A DNA stretch of 32,065 nucleotides from Haliea sp. (GCA_002862985.1 PKCY01000048.1:1-32065); one strand, 5' to 3'; positions 17,574 through 26,772 are shown, counted from the first letter of the stretch. Notes: generated by a model not told the origin, from the sequence alone. Made by a program: numbers and translations.

Positions 17574-18935
17574 TTAGCGAACACCACCACGCGCCATACC
17601 TTTTGAGGTGAAGTACTTATCGCCCCGCGTCACACCATTTTGGTATTTTCCTGGAATGGGTTTGCCGCTCAGGTTGTAGATATCCTGTAACAGGTCATAA
17701 GAACCATACGCTGAGCCAAAACTGGACTTGCGATCGTACAAGTTACCACCGTAGAGGTACTGCAGGCGCCAGAGTTGGCCACGACCGTCGTACATGTCAC
17801 CGGCAACCGCACCCCAACTGTCTTCGTCAATGTAGAAAGTGCGCCTGCTGTAGAGGTGGCGGCTGCCCTCTTTGAGCGTAGCATCCACTATCCATACGCG
17901 GTGCTTTTCCCAGCGGACCTTGTCAGGATTGAGAAACTTTTCGCCTAACAGATCCTCCACCTTGGTCTGGAAGATCATCTCATAGTTGCCAGCGGGAACG
18001 ATCATTTCCTTCTTGCCTACGAGTGTCCAGTCAAACCGCTCCGGTGAGCCGTTATAAATAAAGGCGTCATCGTAAGTGGAGGTGCCGGCTACGCCAGGGT
18101 TAGGCGTATCGAAGGAGACCGCTGGTGCCAGGCGCACACGCCGTTGACCAACGAGATACTGCCAGGCTTTGCGGCCTTTGCCCTCGGTGTAATCTGCGCC
18201 GGGCTCATGCACCAGCAGGATTTCACCGGCGCGGCGAGCGGGCGCGTCGTAATTGATGCGCAACTTGGCCCAGGACGCGTCGCCGACAGGTTCATCGGGG
18301 TTTTTAAACATAGGGAAAACGGCGACTGAGGAGCCTGTGGTCGACAGAACGGGCTTTCCGTTGGAGCCCACATAGTACACATCAGACTCAAGAGTGGAGT
18401 CTTCAGAGTAACGAATCATGTGATTCCACATGACCTCCAGACCGGATTGTGGGATAGGGAAGGGCACACCCGGAAGATTGCCGTCAACTTTCTGACCATC
18501 TTCAATGAGAGTTGCCCCGGTGGCATTCTTCAGCGAATTGGCATAATACCAGTCTGGCCGAATGGTCCCCCGGTGGGAGGGGTAGACATGTATCTTGAAA
18601 CCGTCAGCGCCGTATTTTTCAAACATAGCCTGAGTACCGGCTGTGAGTTCGTCAGCGTATTCCTTCCAGTTGTTGATATCGATGGTGTAAAGCGGCTTTT
18701 CGTTCGCGTAGGGGTCAACGTAGTCATCAGAGCCTTCGACGAATTCTTCGGGTGTAGGCGTGCCGTTGGGATCCCAGTCTGGAATACTACCGTCTGCGTT
18801 GCCTGCGGCCTCGGCCCCAACCGGGGTGAGGTCTTTGCCTAGGCGGGCTGCCTGCTCCGGAGAAACTGCGGCAAAGGCTGTGCTTGCCGCAATTGAGGTG
18901 ATAAAGAGTGCTGCCATTGCCGTTCTAAGAATCAT
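17574..18935 (-). CDS. DUF1329 family exported protein (outer-membrane-associated)
   Basis: The protein has 453 residues with a clear signal peptide (MILRTAMAALFITSIAASTAFA). It carries the DUF1329 pattern: SPEQAARLGKDLTPVGAEAAGN at the mature N-terminus, FKIHVYPSHRGTIRPDWYYAN, GVPFPIPQSGLEVMWNHMIRY, and a C-terminal FYIDEDSWGAVAGDMYDGRGQLWR. Members are often found beside lipid, sterol or aromatic-degradation genes with RND exporters. Relation to LolB/LppX-like folds has been proposed, suggesting lipid transfer; that is family knowledge, not shown here. ATG has GGAG 9 nt upstream. It is convergent with the beta-oxidation operon and lies downstream of a decayed P450. Confidence 0.88.
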   Translation of the reverse strand: MILRTAMAALFITSIAASTAFAAVSPEQAARLGKDLTPVGAEAAGNADGSIPDWDPNGTPTPEEFVEGSDDYVDPYANEKPLYTIDINNWKEYADELTAGTQAMFEKYGADGFKIHVYPSHRGTIRPDWYYANSLKNATGATLIEDGQKVDGNLPGVPFPIPQSGLEVMWNHMIRYSEDSTLESDVYYVGSNGKPVLSTTGSSVAVFPMFKNPDEPVGDASWAKLRINYDAPARRAGEILLVHEPGADYTEGKGRKAWQYLVGQRRVRLAPAVSFDTPNPGVAGTSTYDDAFIYNGSPERFDWTLVGKKEMIVPAGNYEMIFQTKVEDLLGEKFLNPDKVRWEKHRVWIVDATLKEGSRHLYSRRTFYIDEDSWGAVAGDMYDGRGQLWRLQYLYGGNLYDRKSSFGSAYGSYDLLQDIYNLSGKPIPGKYQNGVTRGDKYFTSKGMARGGVR

Positions 18936-19076
18936 TAAGGTTACTCCACAAGTGCGCTATTGCGAGGCAAAAGGTTAGATCAAGCAGGTCGAAATATCCA
19001 CCTGTTTCCAAGGATATTGAGCGCCGAGGGGTCCGAGTCTCATCGTAGGTCATCAGGCTGCTCGTAGATTTGCGCT

Positions 19077-20006
19077 CTAGACGTCAAAAGTGATGTGCAT
19101 TTCCTTCATGGCATTGACGAAGAATGAGCGTACAAACTTTGACTCGCCTCTGATTTTTGGGCTCCGCAGCCGTGGGATGATTTCCTCGAACATGATGTTC
19201 AGTTCCAGTCGAGCCAGGTGGGAGCCGATGCAGAAGTGCTGTCCAATACCGAAGGAGCGTAGTTGGTTGTATAGGTCCGGCATGCGCTCGGCGCGGGGCA
19301 CGTCAAATGCCATGACGTCGTCGCCAAACACGGACCCTTCGTGGTTGGCAGCATGGTAGCGTAATAGCGACTTTGTCGCCCTTCTGGATTTTTTGTCCAC
19401 CCAGTTCCGTATCTTCAACGGCGATGCGACGCATCGAAATGAAGGCGGTGTTGTAGCGCAGAATCTCCTTACAGGCATGGCTAATTTTGTCGGGGTTGGC
19501 CACCAGATACCGCAACTGCTTCAGGTGTTCCATCAGCAGGCGCATACCCTGTGCTATGACAGTGCGGATTGATTCGTTTGACGCCGGTTGACCTTCCTCT
19601 TCGGATATAGACGTATCAGGATCGTCCACGAAAATCATGGTATTGGTCCATTCGAAAAACCTCTTGCGATCATCAAGTGGCACACCCAACAATTCGAGAA
19701 TTCCGATTAAAGGAAGTTCAGTCGCAACGTCTTCTGCGAACTCACACTCGCCTTTGCTTGCCACGTTATCGATAATTCGTTTTGCATGCTCACGAAACTT
19801 CGGTGCTTAAGACTCAACGTGCTTGGGTGTAAAAGCGTTGCGCACGATGCGGCGCACTCCACCGGGCCCGCTTCGCGGATTTCTTTGAGTTTGTCGTAAG
19901 GCATGCCCTGGGCATAGGTGTCCGGGCCAAGCAGGTTGGCAAAGGGGCAGTGGCCCATGGCACGCTCCGAAAGTAGCGATAAATCTTGTGTCGGTAAAAC
20001 AGCCAA
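19077..20006 (-). pseudogene. cytochrome P450, decayed
   Basis: Pieces of one P450 lie in order over two frames. The N-terminal part (20006 to about 19857) reads DLSLLSERAMGHCPFANLL and ends at EAGPV. It joins, in another frame, to RRIVRNAFTPKHVES, so roughly 60-80 codons are missing. TAA at 19807-19809 then interrupts this frame just before APKFREHAKRIID. Near 19610-19560 EEEGQ is fused to ASNESIRT, so the segment before the I-helix is also deleted and the AGxxT motif is degenerate. The K-helix ExxR (EILR) survives. A shift near 19355-19370 moves to the frame with the haem loop FGIGQHFCIGSHLAR. Total span is about 310 codons against about 400-430 normally. Not functional. Confidence 0.88.
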
Positions 20007-20161
20007 CTGAGCAACTTGCAGTTGCTAGCGAGGATCGGTGTGGCGGCGACTTTAGCGTGAAGCATAGATACTTGGGAAATGGGGCAGTGGAGTTCACACG
20101 TAATGGGAATAGTGCTTGCTCAGGCCATATGAATGCCCGCCTGCACTCGCCAGGCTTGAGC

Positions 20162-21655
20162 TCAACCCAGGCCGCGATAGGCCAGCGCCTCGCTGATGTG
20201 TGCAAGACCGATGTTATCGCAGTCGTTGAGGTCTGCAATGGTGCGTGCCACCCGCAACGTCCGGTGCAGTCCCCGTCCTGACAGGTGCATTTGCCTGGCA
20301 GCATTTTCGAGACTTGCTCTCTCACCCACCCCCAGTTTGCAAATATCAGAGAGGCGATCGGGGGTGAGTTGTGCATTTGAGCCACTCTGGCGCCGCTCCT
20401 GTTTTTGCCGGCATTGGACGACGCGCGCCTTTACTGCGGCGGAATTTTCTCCGTTGTGGCCGGGGCTGAGCAGGTGCTTCGGGGGCAGCCGGTTGACCTC
20501 GACATGCAGATCGAAGCGATCCAGTAGTGGACCGGATAGCCGCGATCGATAGCGCTGAATTTGATCAGGTGTGCACCGACAGGGGTGATCCGGGTCACCG
20601 AGATACCCGCAGGAGCAAGGGTTCATTGCCGCAACCAGCTGAAAACGGGCCGGATAGGTAGTCCGGTGGCGAGCGCGGGCAAGCGTGATCTCCCCCGACT
20701 CCATAGGCTCCCTCAGAACCTCCAGGCAGTGCCGACTGAACTCCGTGAGCTCGTCCAGAAATAGCACGCCGCCGTGGGCCAGGGAAATCTCGCCGGGTCG
20801 GGGCTTGCTGCCGCCGCCGACCAGGGCCGCAGCGGAGGCGCTGTGATGTGGGTTGCGAAATGGGCGTTGAAATATATTGTCGGCCTTCGCGGCAGGGTCA
20901 TAGAGGTCGCGCAACGCCAGGCCAAGCAGGATTTCCTCTGCGCTCGGCGGCGGCATAATGCCGGGAAGTCTGCTGGCTAGCAGGGTCTTGCCCGTTCCGG
21001 GAGGACCCCACAGCAAAAGATTGTGGCCACCACTGGCGGCAATTTCCAGCGCGCGTCGGGCACCCTCCTGCCCTACCACATCGCATAAATCCGGGTGATT
21101 GGCGGCCGTGGTAACGCCACCGGCTTGTGCTGCGGCAATTTTTTCGCTGCCGTTGAGGTGGGCACACAGAGTGAGAATGTCAGGTGCGGCAACAATCCTG
21201 CTGTTGGGAACATACGCGGCGAGGTGCGCGCTCGCGGGGGCGATTACCAGCTGGCGCTGGGCTTTGCTCGCTGCGCCGGCCGCCGTCACTACCCCGGGGA
21301 CGGGACGAACGCTGCCATCGAGGGCCAGTTCTCCCAGAAACTCATGTTGACTCAGGCAGTCCGACGACACTTGTCCGGAGGCGCTGAGAATACCCAATGC
21401 GATCGGGAGGTCGAATCGGCCGCCCTCCTTGGGTAGATCCGCAGGAGCAAGGTTTACGGTAATGCGCCGCTCGGGAAAGCTAAAGTGGGAATTGAGAATG
21501 GCGCTGCGCACGCGATCTTTGCTTTCGCGTACGGCGGTTTCCGGGAGTCCTACGATGTGAAATGCGGGCAGCCCATTGGATAAATGGGTTTCCACCTGCA
21601 CCAGGGGTGCGTCAATGCCCGCGAGTGCCCTGCTGTAGATAACAGATAGTTCCAT
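20162..21655 (-). CDS. comM: YifB/ComM family AAA+ ATPase (Mg chelatase-like)
   Basis: The protein has 497 residues, the family length. The N-terminal Lon-protease-like fold domain reads MELSVIYSRALAGIDAPLVQVETHLSNGLPAFHIVGLP. The central AAA+ domain has Walker A GPPGTGKTLLASRLPGI (about 218-234) and Walker B VLFLDELTEF, with Thr where most members have Pro. A Cys-rich segment NPCSCGYLGDPDHPCRC follows, and the C-terminal Mg-chelatase domain ends in LAYRGL. ComM is a hexameric branch-migration helicase that extends integration of single-stranded DNA during natural transformation. It lies beside ubiK in the same order as in Pseudomonas. Confidence 0.94.
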   Translation of the reverse strand: MELSVIYSRALAGIDAPLVQVETHLSNGLPAFHIVGLPETAVRESKDRVRSAILNSHFSFPERRITVNLAPADLPKEGGRFDLPIALGILSASGQVSSDCLSQHEFLGELALDGSVRPVPGVVTAAGAASKAQRQLVIAPASAHLAAYVPNSRIVAAPDILTLCAHLNGSEKIAAAQAGGVTTAANHPDLCDVVGQEGARRALEIAASGGHNLLLWGPPGTGKTLLASRLPGIMPPPSAEEILLGLALRDLYDPAAKADNIFQRPFRNPHHSASAAALVGGGSKPRPGEISLAHGGVLFLDELTEFSRHCLEVLREPMESGEITLARARHRTTYPARFQLVAAMNPCSCGYLGDPDHPCRCTPDQIQRYRSRLSGPLLDRFDLHVEVNRLPPKHLLSPGHNGENSAAVKARVVQCRQKQERRQSGSNAQLTPDRLSDICKLGVGERASLENAARQMHLSGRGLHRTLRVARTIADLNDCDNIGLAHISEALAYRGLG

Positions 21656-21716
21656 CGCTCTTCCTTGAGCTTGTGCTGAATTCTGGAGTCGGTGAAGACG
21701 CCCCGGCCGACTGCTT

Positions 21717-21980
21717 TCAGCGCTTTGTGGTGAGATTTTCCAGCTCGCTGGTTAACGCTTCCAGTTCTGCTTCCAGCGAGGCCACTTTGCTGCGCGTGCG
21801 CTTGAGTATTTCGGCCTGAGTATCAAACTCCTCGCGGCTCACCATATCCAGGCGTGATAATGCGGACTGCGCGAGCGAGCGCATGCTTTTGTCTACTTCA
21901 CCGCTGACTTTACTACCGCCGACAAGTTCGCTGACCTGTTGCAGTATTTCCCAGGGGGGAGGTGGTGGTTTTAGTGCCAT
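21717..21980 (-). CDS. ubiK: ubiquinone biosynthesis accessory factor UbiK (BMFP/YqiC family)
   Basis: The protein has 87 residues from ATG 21980, preceded by AGGA at 5 nt; a longer frame to 22046 has no conserved sequence. The N-terminus is amphipathic (PWEILQQVSELV), and the C-terminal coiled coil (about 45-85, VSREEFDTQAEILKRTRSKVASLEAELEAL) is typical of the family, which forms trimers and assists the aerobic Ubi complex with UbiJ. It lies 61 bp upstream of comM in the same direction and is divergent from the nitrogen operon. Residues GGSKVSGEVDKSM resemble the usual linker. Confidence 0.88.
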   Translation of the reverse strand: MALKPPPPPWEILQQVSELVGGSKVSGEVDKSMRSLAQSALSRLDMVSREEFDTQAEILKRTRSKVASLEAELEALTSELENLTTKR

Positions 21981-22058
21981 GAAATCCTGCCGCGTCGCGC
22001 TTTGGTAATCAGGCTGGCAGTCTAGAGTATTTCGCGCGTAGGTCACAGTGCAAGTGAG

Positions 22059-22075
22059 TGCTCTAATTTGGTGCG
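22059..22075 (+). promoter_or_regulatory. NtrC-binding site, candidate 1
   Basis: TGCTCTAATTTGGTGCG compares with the consensus TGCACYA-N3-TGGTGCA: the right half matches except its last base, and the left half has a single mismatch (T for A). It lies about 97 bp upstream of the -24 element, a usual enhancer distance. Confidence 0.6.
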
Positions 22076-22077
22076 TC

Positions 22078-22094
22078 GGCCCACTTTAGTGCAC
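22078..22094 (-). promoter_or_regulatory. NtrC-binding site, candidate 2
   Basis: On the minus strand TGCACTAAAGTGGGCC has a perfect left half-site (TGCACTA) and a weaker right half. It is centred about 18 bp from candidate 1, closer than the three-turn spacing at E. coli glnA. Confidence 0.5.
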
Positions 22095-22138
22095 GGTAAA
22101 TACCTCCCTAGACAATAGTTAGCGGCGTTAGCATTCTA

Positions 22139-22151
22139 TATCTCATTGATA
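22139..22151 (-). promoter_or_regulatory. IHF site, candidate
   Basis: On the minus strand TATCAATGAGATA differs at one position from WATCAA-N4-TTR. It sits between the NtrC-like sites and the sigma-54 promoter, where a bend would be needed. The consensus is loose, so chance is possible. Confidence 0.35.
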
Positions 22152-22171
22152 TTCATCAACAAACCAATGTT

Positions 22172-22187
22172 TGGCACAGACCCTGCA
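22172..22187 (+). promoter_or_regulatory. sigma-54 (RpoN) promoter of the torF-glnK-amtB operon
   Basis: TGGCACAGACCCTGCA matches TGGCACG-N4-TTGCA with the invariant GG (-24) and GC (-12) at the correct spacing and only two mismatches. The predicted start point is about 22199. Confidence 0.85.
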
Positions 22188-22290
22188 TTTGTGAGAGTGC
22201 AGTGTTGTATCGCGCTCGCAATGCGCCCGTAGCGAATTTGACGCAATGCATATTGTGTGAATTGACTTTTAACTGACAGGAGTATGAAAC

Positions 22291-23049
22291 ATGCACAACA
22301 AAAAACTATTAACGGCCGCCGTAGCCACAGCCTTGTTGGCTGGTATCGGTGCAACTTCCGCACAGGCTGTTGAGCTGACTGCCAACGTCGCACTGGTTTC
22401 AGATTATCGCTTCCGTGGTATTTCGCAAAGCGATAAGAACGCCGCTATTCAGGGTGGGTTTGATGCGTCCTTTGAGCCGGGTTTCTACGTCGGAACATGG
22501 GCTTCCTCGGTTGATTTCGGCAATGTTACTGACGGCAGTGGCAGTTTTGGCACCATGGAAATTGACTACTACGCAGGATGGACAGGCCCTATCGGTGATT
22601 CGGATTTTGGTATCGATGTCGGTTACATGTACTACCAGTATCCAGGTGATACGGTTGACCCCACTGGTGATTATCAGGAAGTTTACGCCAAGGGTTCCTG
22701 GAAGGACCTCACCGTTGGCGTGACGTACTCGGATGATTATTATGCCGAGTCAGGTAAGTTCTGGTATTTCGCAGGCGATTATAGCCTGACCTTTGCGGAA
22801 GACTTTTCGTTGGGTCTGCATGTTGGTTACAACGACTTCGATAGGCTCGGTTTTTTTGGCGATGACTCTAATGGAGACGTGATCGATGAAGATAGTTACA
22901 CCGACTATTCCGTGTCTCTTGGCTACACCTTCAAGGGTTTTGACCTCTCCGTGGCTTGGGTAGGTACCGACCTTGACAGCAGTGACTGTTTTAACGGCTC
23001 AAAACTGTGTGACGACACGGCTGTCTTCAGTATCAGCAAGAGCCTGTAA
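22291..23049 (+). CDS. TorF family putative porin
   Basis: The protein has 252 residues with a signal peptide cleaved after ATSAQA. The mature protein starts VELTANVALVSDYRFRGISQSDKNAAIQGGFD, the hallmark of the TorF/TIGR02001 family. It continues with alternating aromatic strands (YYAGWTGPIGDSDFGIDVGYMYYQYP) and ends in a strand terminating in a hydrophobic residue (VFSISKSL), as expected for an outer-membrane beta-barrel. It is Asp/Tyr-rich and acidic. It is the first gene after the sigma-54 promoter and is followed by glnK and amtB, so it is probably induced by nitrogen limitation. What it transports is not established; passage of ammonium or small nitrogen compounds is an inference from context. 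Confidence 0.88.
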   Translation: MHNKKLLTAAVATALLAGIGATSAQAVELTANVALVSDYRFRGISQSDKNAAIQGGFDASFEPGFYVGTWASSVDFGNVTDGSGSFGTMEIDYYAGWTGPIGDSDFGIDVGYMYYQYPGDTVDPTGDYQEVYAKGSWKDLTVGVTYSDDYYAESGKFWYFAGDYSLTFAEDFSLGLHVGYNDFDRLGFFGDDSNGDVIDEDSYTDYSVSLGYTFKGFDLSVAWVGTDLDSSDCFNGSKLCDDTAVFSISKSL

Positions 23050-23448
<399 letters not shown>

Positions 23449-23482
23449 CCCCCCCATTTATTCTTAGCAGAGAGTTATTCCC

Positions 23483-24742
23483 ATGGAAAATAGCATTTTC
23501 GAACTGCAGTACGCTCTGGATACATTTTACTTCCTCGTGTGTGGCGCATTGGTAATGTGGATGGCGGCGGGCTTCTCAATGCTTGAAGCTGGTCTGGTCC
23601 GCTCCAAGAACACTACCGAGATACTGCTCAAAAACATCTCACTTTATGCGGTGGCCTGCACCATGTATATGATCTGTGGTTATTCGATCATGTATGGCGG
23701 CGATGAGTTCACGTGGTTCCTGAATGGCATCGTTGCCGATGGGGTCGCTGGGGCAGAAGAGCCTGCTACCTATGCCCCTTCTGCGGACTTCTTCTTTCAG
23801 GTGGTGTTTGTGGCAACCGCCATGTCCATTGTCTCTGGTGCTGTCGCTGAACGCATGAAGCTCTGGGCGTTCCTGGCTTTTGCGGTTGTTTTGACCGGTT
23901 TTATCTATCCCATGGAGGGTTCCTGGACCTGGGGTGGTCAACCGGTTTTCGGCATGTACACGCTAGGTGACCTTGGTTTTTCCGACTTTGCTGGGTCGGG
24001 CATTGTGCACATGGCAGGTGCCTCCGCGGCTCTGGCAGGTGTGCTGTTGCTGGGTGCACGCAAAGGCAAATACGAAGCTGACGGCTCTGTTCGGCCTATC
24101 CCGGGTGCCAACTTGCCGATGGCAACATTGGGCACCTTCATCTTGTGGATGGGTTGGTTCGGATTCAACGGTGGCTCGGTGCTGGCAACTGCCAGCGTCG
24201 AGAGCGCCAACGCTGTGGCAATCGTCTTCATGAATACTAACGCGGCAGCCGCCGGTGGCCTGATTGCGGCGATGATTGTGGCGCGTGTCATGTTCGGCAA
24301 GGCTGACTTGACCATGGCCCTGAACGGTTCATTGGCTGGCCTGGTTGCCATTACCGCTGAGCCGTCGACGCCAACGGCGTTGCAGGCAACCTTGTTCGGT
24401 GCCCTGGGCGGCGTGTTGGTCGTGTTTGCCATCATAAGCCTGGATAAATTGAAGATTGATGATCCGGTGGGCGCGATCTCTGTCCACGGCGTGGTTGGTT
24501 TCCTGGGTTTGATGTTGGTGCCTATTACCAACGCCGATAACTCTTCCTTTAGCGGTCAGCTTATTGGGGCCGCGACTATCTTCGGTTGGGTCTTTATCAC
24601 CAGCCTGATCGTCTGGGGCATCCTCAAGGCAGTTATGGGTATCCGGGTCAGCGAACAGGATGAGTACGAGGGTGTGGATATGTCCGAGTGCGGCATGGAA
24701 GCCTATCCTGAATTTGTCGGTGCCAGCGGCAGCGGCCGCTAA
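23483..24742 (+). CDS. amtB: ammonium transporter AmtB
   Basis: A 419-residue Amt/Rh channel with about eleven membrane helices. The first is FYFLVCGALVMWMAAGFSMLEAGLVRSKNT. The twin histidines of the conduction pore are in GIVHMAGASAALAG and ISVHGVVGFLGLM, and the conserved aspartate is in FSDFAGSG. A cytoplasmic tail (after about 385, DEYEGVDMSECGMEAYPEF) resembles the GlnK-interacting C-terminus. Length suggests no long signal peptide. It is the last gene of the operon, followed directly by two terminators. It takes up ammonium under nitrogen limitation. Confidence 0.96.
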   Translation: MENSIFELQYALDTFYFLVCGALVMWMAAGFSMLEAGLVRSKNTTEILLKNISLYAVACTMYMICGYSIMYGGDEFTWFLNGIVADGVAGAEEPATYAPSADFFFQVVFVATAMSIVSGAVAERMKLWAFLAFAVVLTGFIYPMEGSWTWGGQPVFGMYTLGDLGFSDFAGSGIVHMAGASAALAGVLLLGARKGKYEADGSVRPIPGANLPMATLGTFILWMGWFGFNGGSVLATASVESANAVAIVFMNTNAAAAGGLIAAMIVARVMFGKADLTMALNGSLAGLVAITAEPSTPTALQATLFGALGGVLVVFAIISLDKLKIDDPVGAISVHGVVGFLGLMLVPITNADNSSFSGQLIGAATIFGWVFITSLIVWGILKAVMGIRVSEQDEYEGVDMSECGMEAYPEFVGASGSGR

Positions 24743-24764
24743 CAGTACTTTCAAGCTTTACGGG

Positions 24765-24787
24765 CGCATCTTGCGATGCGTATTTTT
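24765..24787 (+). terminator. first of two tandem terminators after amtB
   Basis: CGCATC (24765-24770) and GATGCG (24775-24780) form a 6-bp stem with a TTGC loop, followed by TATTTTT. Confidence 0.75.
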
Positions 24788-24814
24788 GGGGGGCCTTTCG
24801 GCCCCCCTTTTTTT
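24788..24814 (+). terminator. second, strong terminator after amtB
   Basis: GGGGGGCC (24788-24795) and GGCCCCCC (24800-24807) form an 8-bp GC stem with a TTTC loop, followed by seven T's. It directly abuts the first terminator and isolates the nitrogen operon. Confidence 0.93.
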
Positions 24815-24889
24815 ATCCCATAATGGCGCGCGGCCCAAGATGCAAATGCAGTCACTCAATAGAGGGTAGGCTATCTGGCCCCAAACAAA

Positions 24890-25114
24890 ATGGAGAAGGA
24901 AATGCTGAAGATGTTGAAGAAGTCTGTAATGGGTGTGTGTGTAATCGCGCTGGTTCTGGCGTTATCTGCTTGTGGTGGTAGTAGTACAAAAACGACGGTG
25001 ACTGCCACGGAAACGCAGGGCAAGCAGCTTATGGATCTGAAAGAGGCCTATGACAAGGGCGTCATTACTGAGAAGGAATATCACCGCACCAAGAACGAAA
25101 TCCTTAAACAGTAG
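24890..25114 (+). CDS. small lipoprotein with SHOCT domain
   Basis: At most 74 residues. A hydrophobic signal ends in LSAC, followed by GGSSTK, so it is probably a lipoprotein. The C-terminal 28 residues (LMDLKEAYDKGVITEKEYHRTKNEILKQ) are a SHOCT motif, a short helical oligomerisation module found at protein ends. Three in-frame ATGs (24890, 24902, 24911) compete; GGAGAAGG best suits the third or second, which would shorten the signal to a normal length. It lies after the amtB terminators, so it has its own promoter. Function is unknown. Confidence 0.75.
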   Translation: MEKEMLKMLKKSVMGVCVIALVLALSACGGSSTKTTVTATETQGKQLMDLKEAYDKGVITEKEYHRTKNEILKQ

Positions 25115-25154
25115 TGAGTACTTGCTTTCATTTATAGGCCTGAATAATATAGGT

Positions 25155-25865
25155 TTACACTATCGATTTTGCGATACTATCGATAGCCTGGGGTAGTTGT
25201 TCCAGGTTTGAGATTTCCCGGTTCGCAGTCGCACCCCCGGGCCAGGGTTTGCCCCGAGCGTTCATCCATACGGTATACATACCTACCTCTCGGGCGCCCT
25301 GGATATCGTGTTTCGGGTCGTCGCCGACATGCACGACCTCCCCTGCGGTAACCCCCGCTTTTTCCAGCGCCACCGTGAACATATCGGGATGGGGTTTGCT
25401 GACGCCGATGTCCTCGGCCAAAAAGGCAAAGTCGAAATATTCTGCCGCATCGGTTTTGTAGATGTCGGCATTGCCATTGGTCAGTGCACCCAGCGTGTAG
25501 TCTTGTGACAGTTGCTCCAGTACACCCAAAGCTTGCTCATAAAGTTCAACTGCATGGCGTTCCCGCAGAAACACCGCAAATGCCTGATCAGCACCACTGC
25601 GAGCGTCTTCTTCGGAGTAACCGGCGGCAGTTTGTAGCTCATACAGCATTTGGGTGCGCATCTGGCTAACGTGGTGCGTCAGTTGTGGGTGGCGTTTCCA
25701 CACGGATTTTTTGAATTCGAACAGAGCGTCGTCATCAAAGGTTTCCGTGGCGCCAGGCCGGTGCTGCCGCAACCATTGCTGTTGCGCTTCCTCAGCCCGG
25801 ATGATGGCCGGTTCGACATCCCAGAGTGTGTTATCGAGGTCGAAGGTGACGACTGAAATGGCCAT
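25155..25865 (-). CDS. yigB: HAD family hydrolase (YigB-like)
   Basis: The protein has 236 residues from ATG 25865; the frame stays open further upstream inside xerC, but VVTFDLDNTLWD is the true N-terminal motif I, with the nucleophile Asp. Motif II is GALTNGN, motif III the lysine in GVSKPHPDMF, and motif IV HVGDDPKHDIQGA. The helical cap lies between I and II, making it a HAD-IA member. YigB of E. coli dephosphorylates FMN and sugar phosphates; the same reaction here is inferred from context. It starts 1 nt after the xerC stop, as the last gene of the lptM operon, matching the E. coli dapF-xerC-yigB order. Confidence 0.9.
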   Translation of the reverse strand: MAISVVTFDLDNTLWDVEPAIIRAEEAQQQWLRQHRPGATETFDDDALFEFKKSVWKRHPQLTHHVSQMRTQMLYELQTAAGYSEEDARSGADQAFAVFLRERHAVELYEQALGVLEQLSQDYTLGALTNGNADIYKTDAAEYFDFAFLAEDIGVSKPHPDMFTVALEKAGVTAGEVVHVGDDPKHDIQGAREVGMYTVWMNARGKPWPGGATANREISNLEQLPQAIDSIAKSIV

Positions 25866-25866
25866 T

Positions 25867-26772
25867 TCAGTCGTTTTTGCGACGTTTGGCCCGAGGGTGT
25901 GCTGCATCGTATACCTTGGCCAGGTGCTGGAAATCCAGGTGCGTATAGATTTGCGTGGTGGAAATATTCGAATGCCCCAGAAGCTCCTGCACTGCTCGAA
26001 GGTCGCCGCTGGATTCGAGCATGTGACTGGCAAAAGAATGTCGCAGCATGTGGGGGTGTACGTCTTGATGCATACCCGCTTTGCGACCTTGCAGCTTTAG
26101 TCGCGCCTGAATATTGCGCACGCTGATACGGCGGCCACGATTACTAATGAACAGTGCACCGCAGTCAGTAGCAGTGTTGAGACGCACCTCGAGCCAGCGT
26201 GCGATGGCACCCAGTGCCACGGAGCCGATGGGGACTGTGCGCGTTTTATTACCCTTGCCGGTCACGGTTAACAGTTTGGAGTGGGGGTCTATGTCACTGA
26301 CTTCCACCGCTGCTAATTCTGCCAGACGCAACCCTGAGGAATAGAATAACTCCGTCATAGCGCTGTCGCGCAGGGCGATGGCTGAATCTGAATCGAACTT
26401 GAGATACTGGTCGACTTGGTCTGCGTCCAGTGTTTTCGGTAGTTTGCGTGGTTTTCGTGGCGCTTGAACGCTGGCCGCGGGGTTGCGTAGTCGGCCACTA
26501 TCTCGGCCCAGAAAATTGAAGAAAGAACGCACCGCGGATAAGCTGCGTTGAATACTACCACCGGACAGTCCGCGGCGGTGCAGCTGGCTTACCCAACCTC
26601 GAATATCCGACTCTATTAGTTCCTCGGCGCTGTCCTTGCAGATACTTTCGCAATAGCGCCCCAACGAACACAGGTCGCGCTGATAGTTGCTTAAGGTGTG
26701 TGGCGAGAGCTGACGCACATGGCGCAGGTAGTCAAAAAAACGAGCGGCCGATGTATCCAGCGTGTCGGCCAT
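25867..26772 (-). CDS. xerC: site-specific tyrosine recombinase XerC
   Basis: A 301-residue tyrosine recombinase that, with XerD, resolves chromosome dimers at dif. The N-terminal SAM-like core-binding domain (about 1-95) has FFDYLRHVRQLSPHTLSNYQRDL. The catalytic residues lie in SSGLRLAELAAV (Arg), VTGKGNKTRTVPI (Lys), HPHMLRHSFASHMLE (His and Arg), LLGHSNISTTQIYTHL (His) and the nucleophile Y276. It is 10 bp downstream of the DUF484 gene and overlaps nothing. Its place after dapF and DUF484 identifies it as XerC rather than XerD or an integron integrase. Confidence 0.95.
   Translation of the reverse strand: MADTLDTSAARFFDYLRHVRQLSPHTLSNYQRDLCSLGRYCESICKDSAEELIESDIRGWVSQLHRRGLSGGSIQRSLSAVRSFFNFLGRDSGRLRNPAASVQAPRKPRKLPKTLDADQVDQYLKFDSDSAIALRDSAMTELFYSSGLRLAELAAVEVSDIDPHSKLLTVTGKGNKTRTVPIGSVALGAIARWLEVRLNTATDCGALFISNRGRRISVRNIQARLKLQGRKAGMHQDVHPHMLRHSFASHMLESSGDLRAVQELLGHSNISTTQIYTHLDFQHLAKVYDAAHPRAKRRKND

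Larger units (their letters stand above)
21981..22290. other. 310-bp divergent control region between ubiK and the torF-glnK-amtB operon
   Basis: No gene is present. It holds, from left to right, two NtrC-like sites, a candidate IHF site and a sigma-54 promoter, all oriented for the rightward operon. The leader from the predicted start point (about 22199) to the porin ATG is about 90 nt. Confidence 0.7.

Noticed and set aside
23938-24531. 197-codon frame antisense to amtB
   Set aside because: Shadow of amtB; low-complexity Ala/Pro/Thr composition typical of reverse-frame translation.
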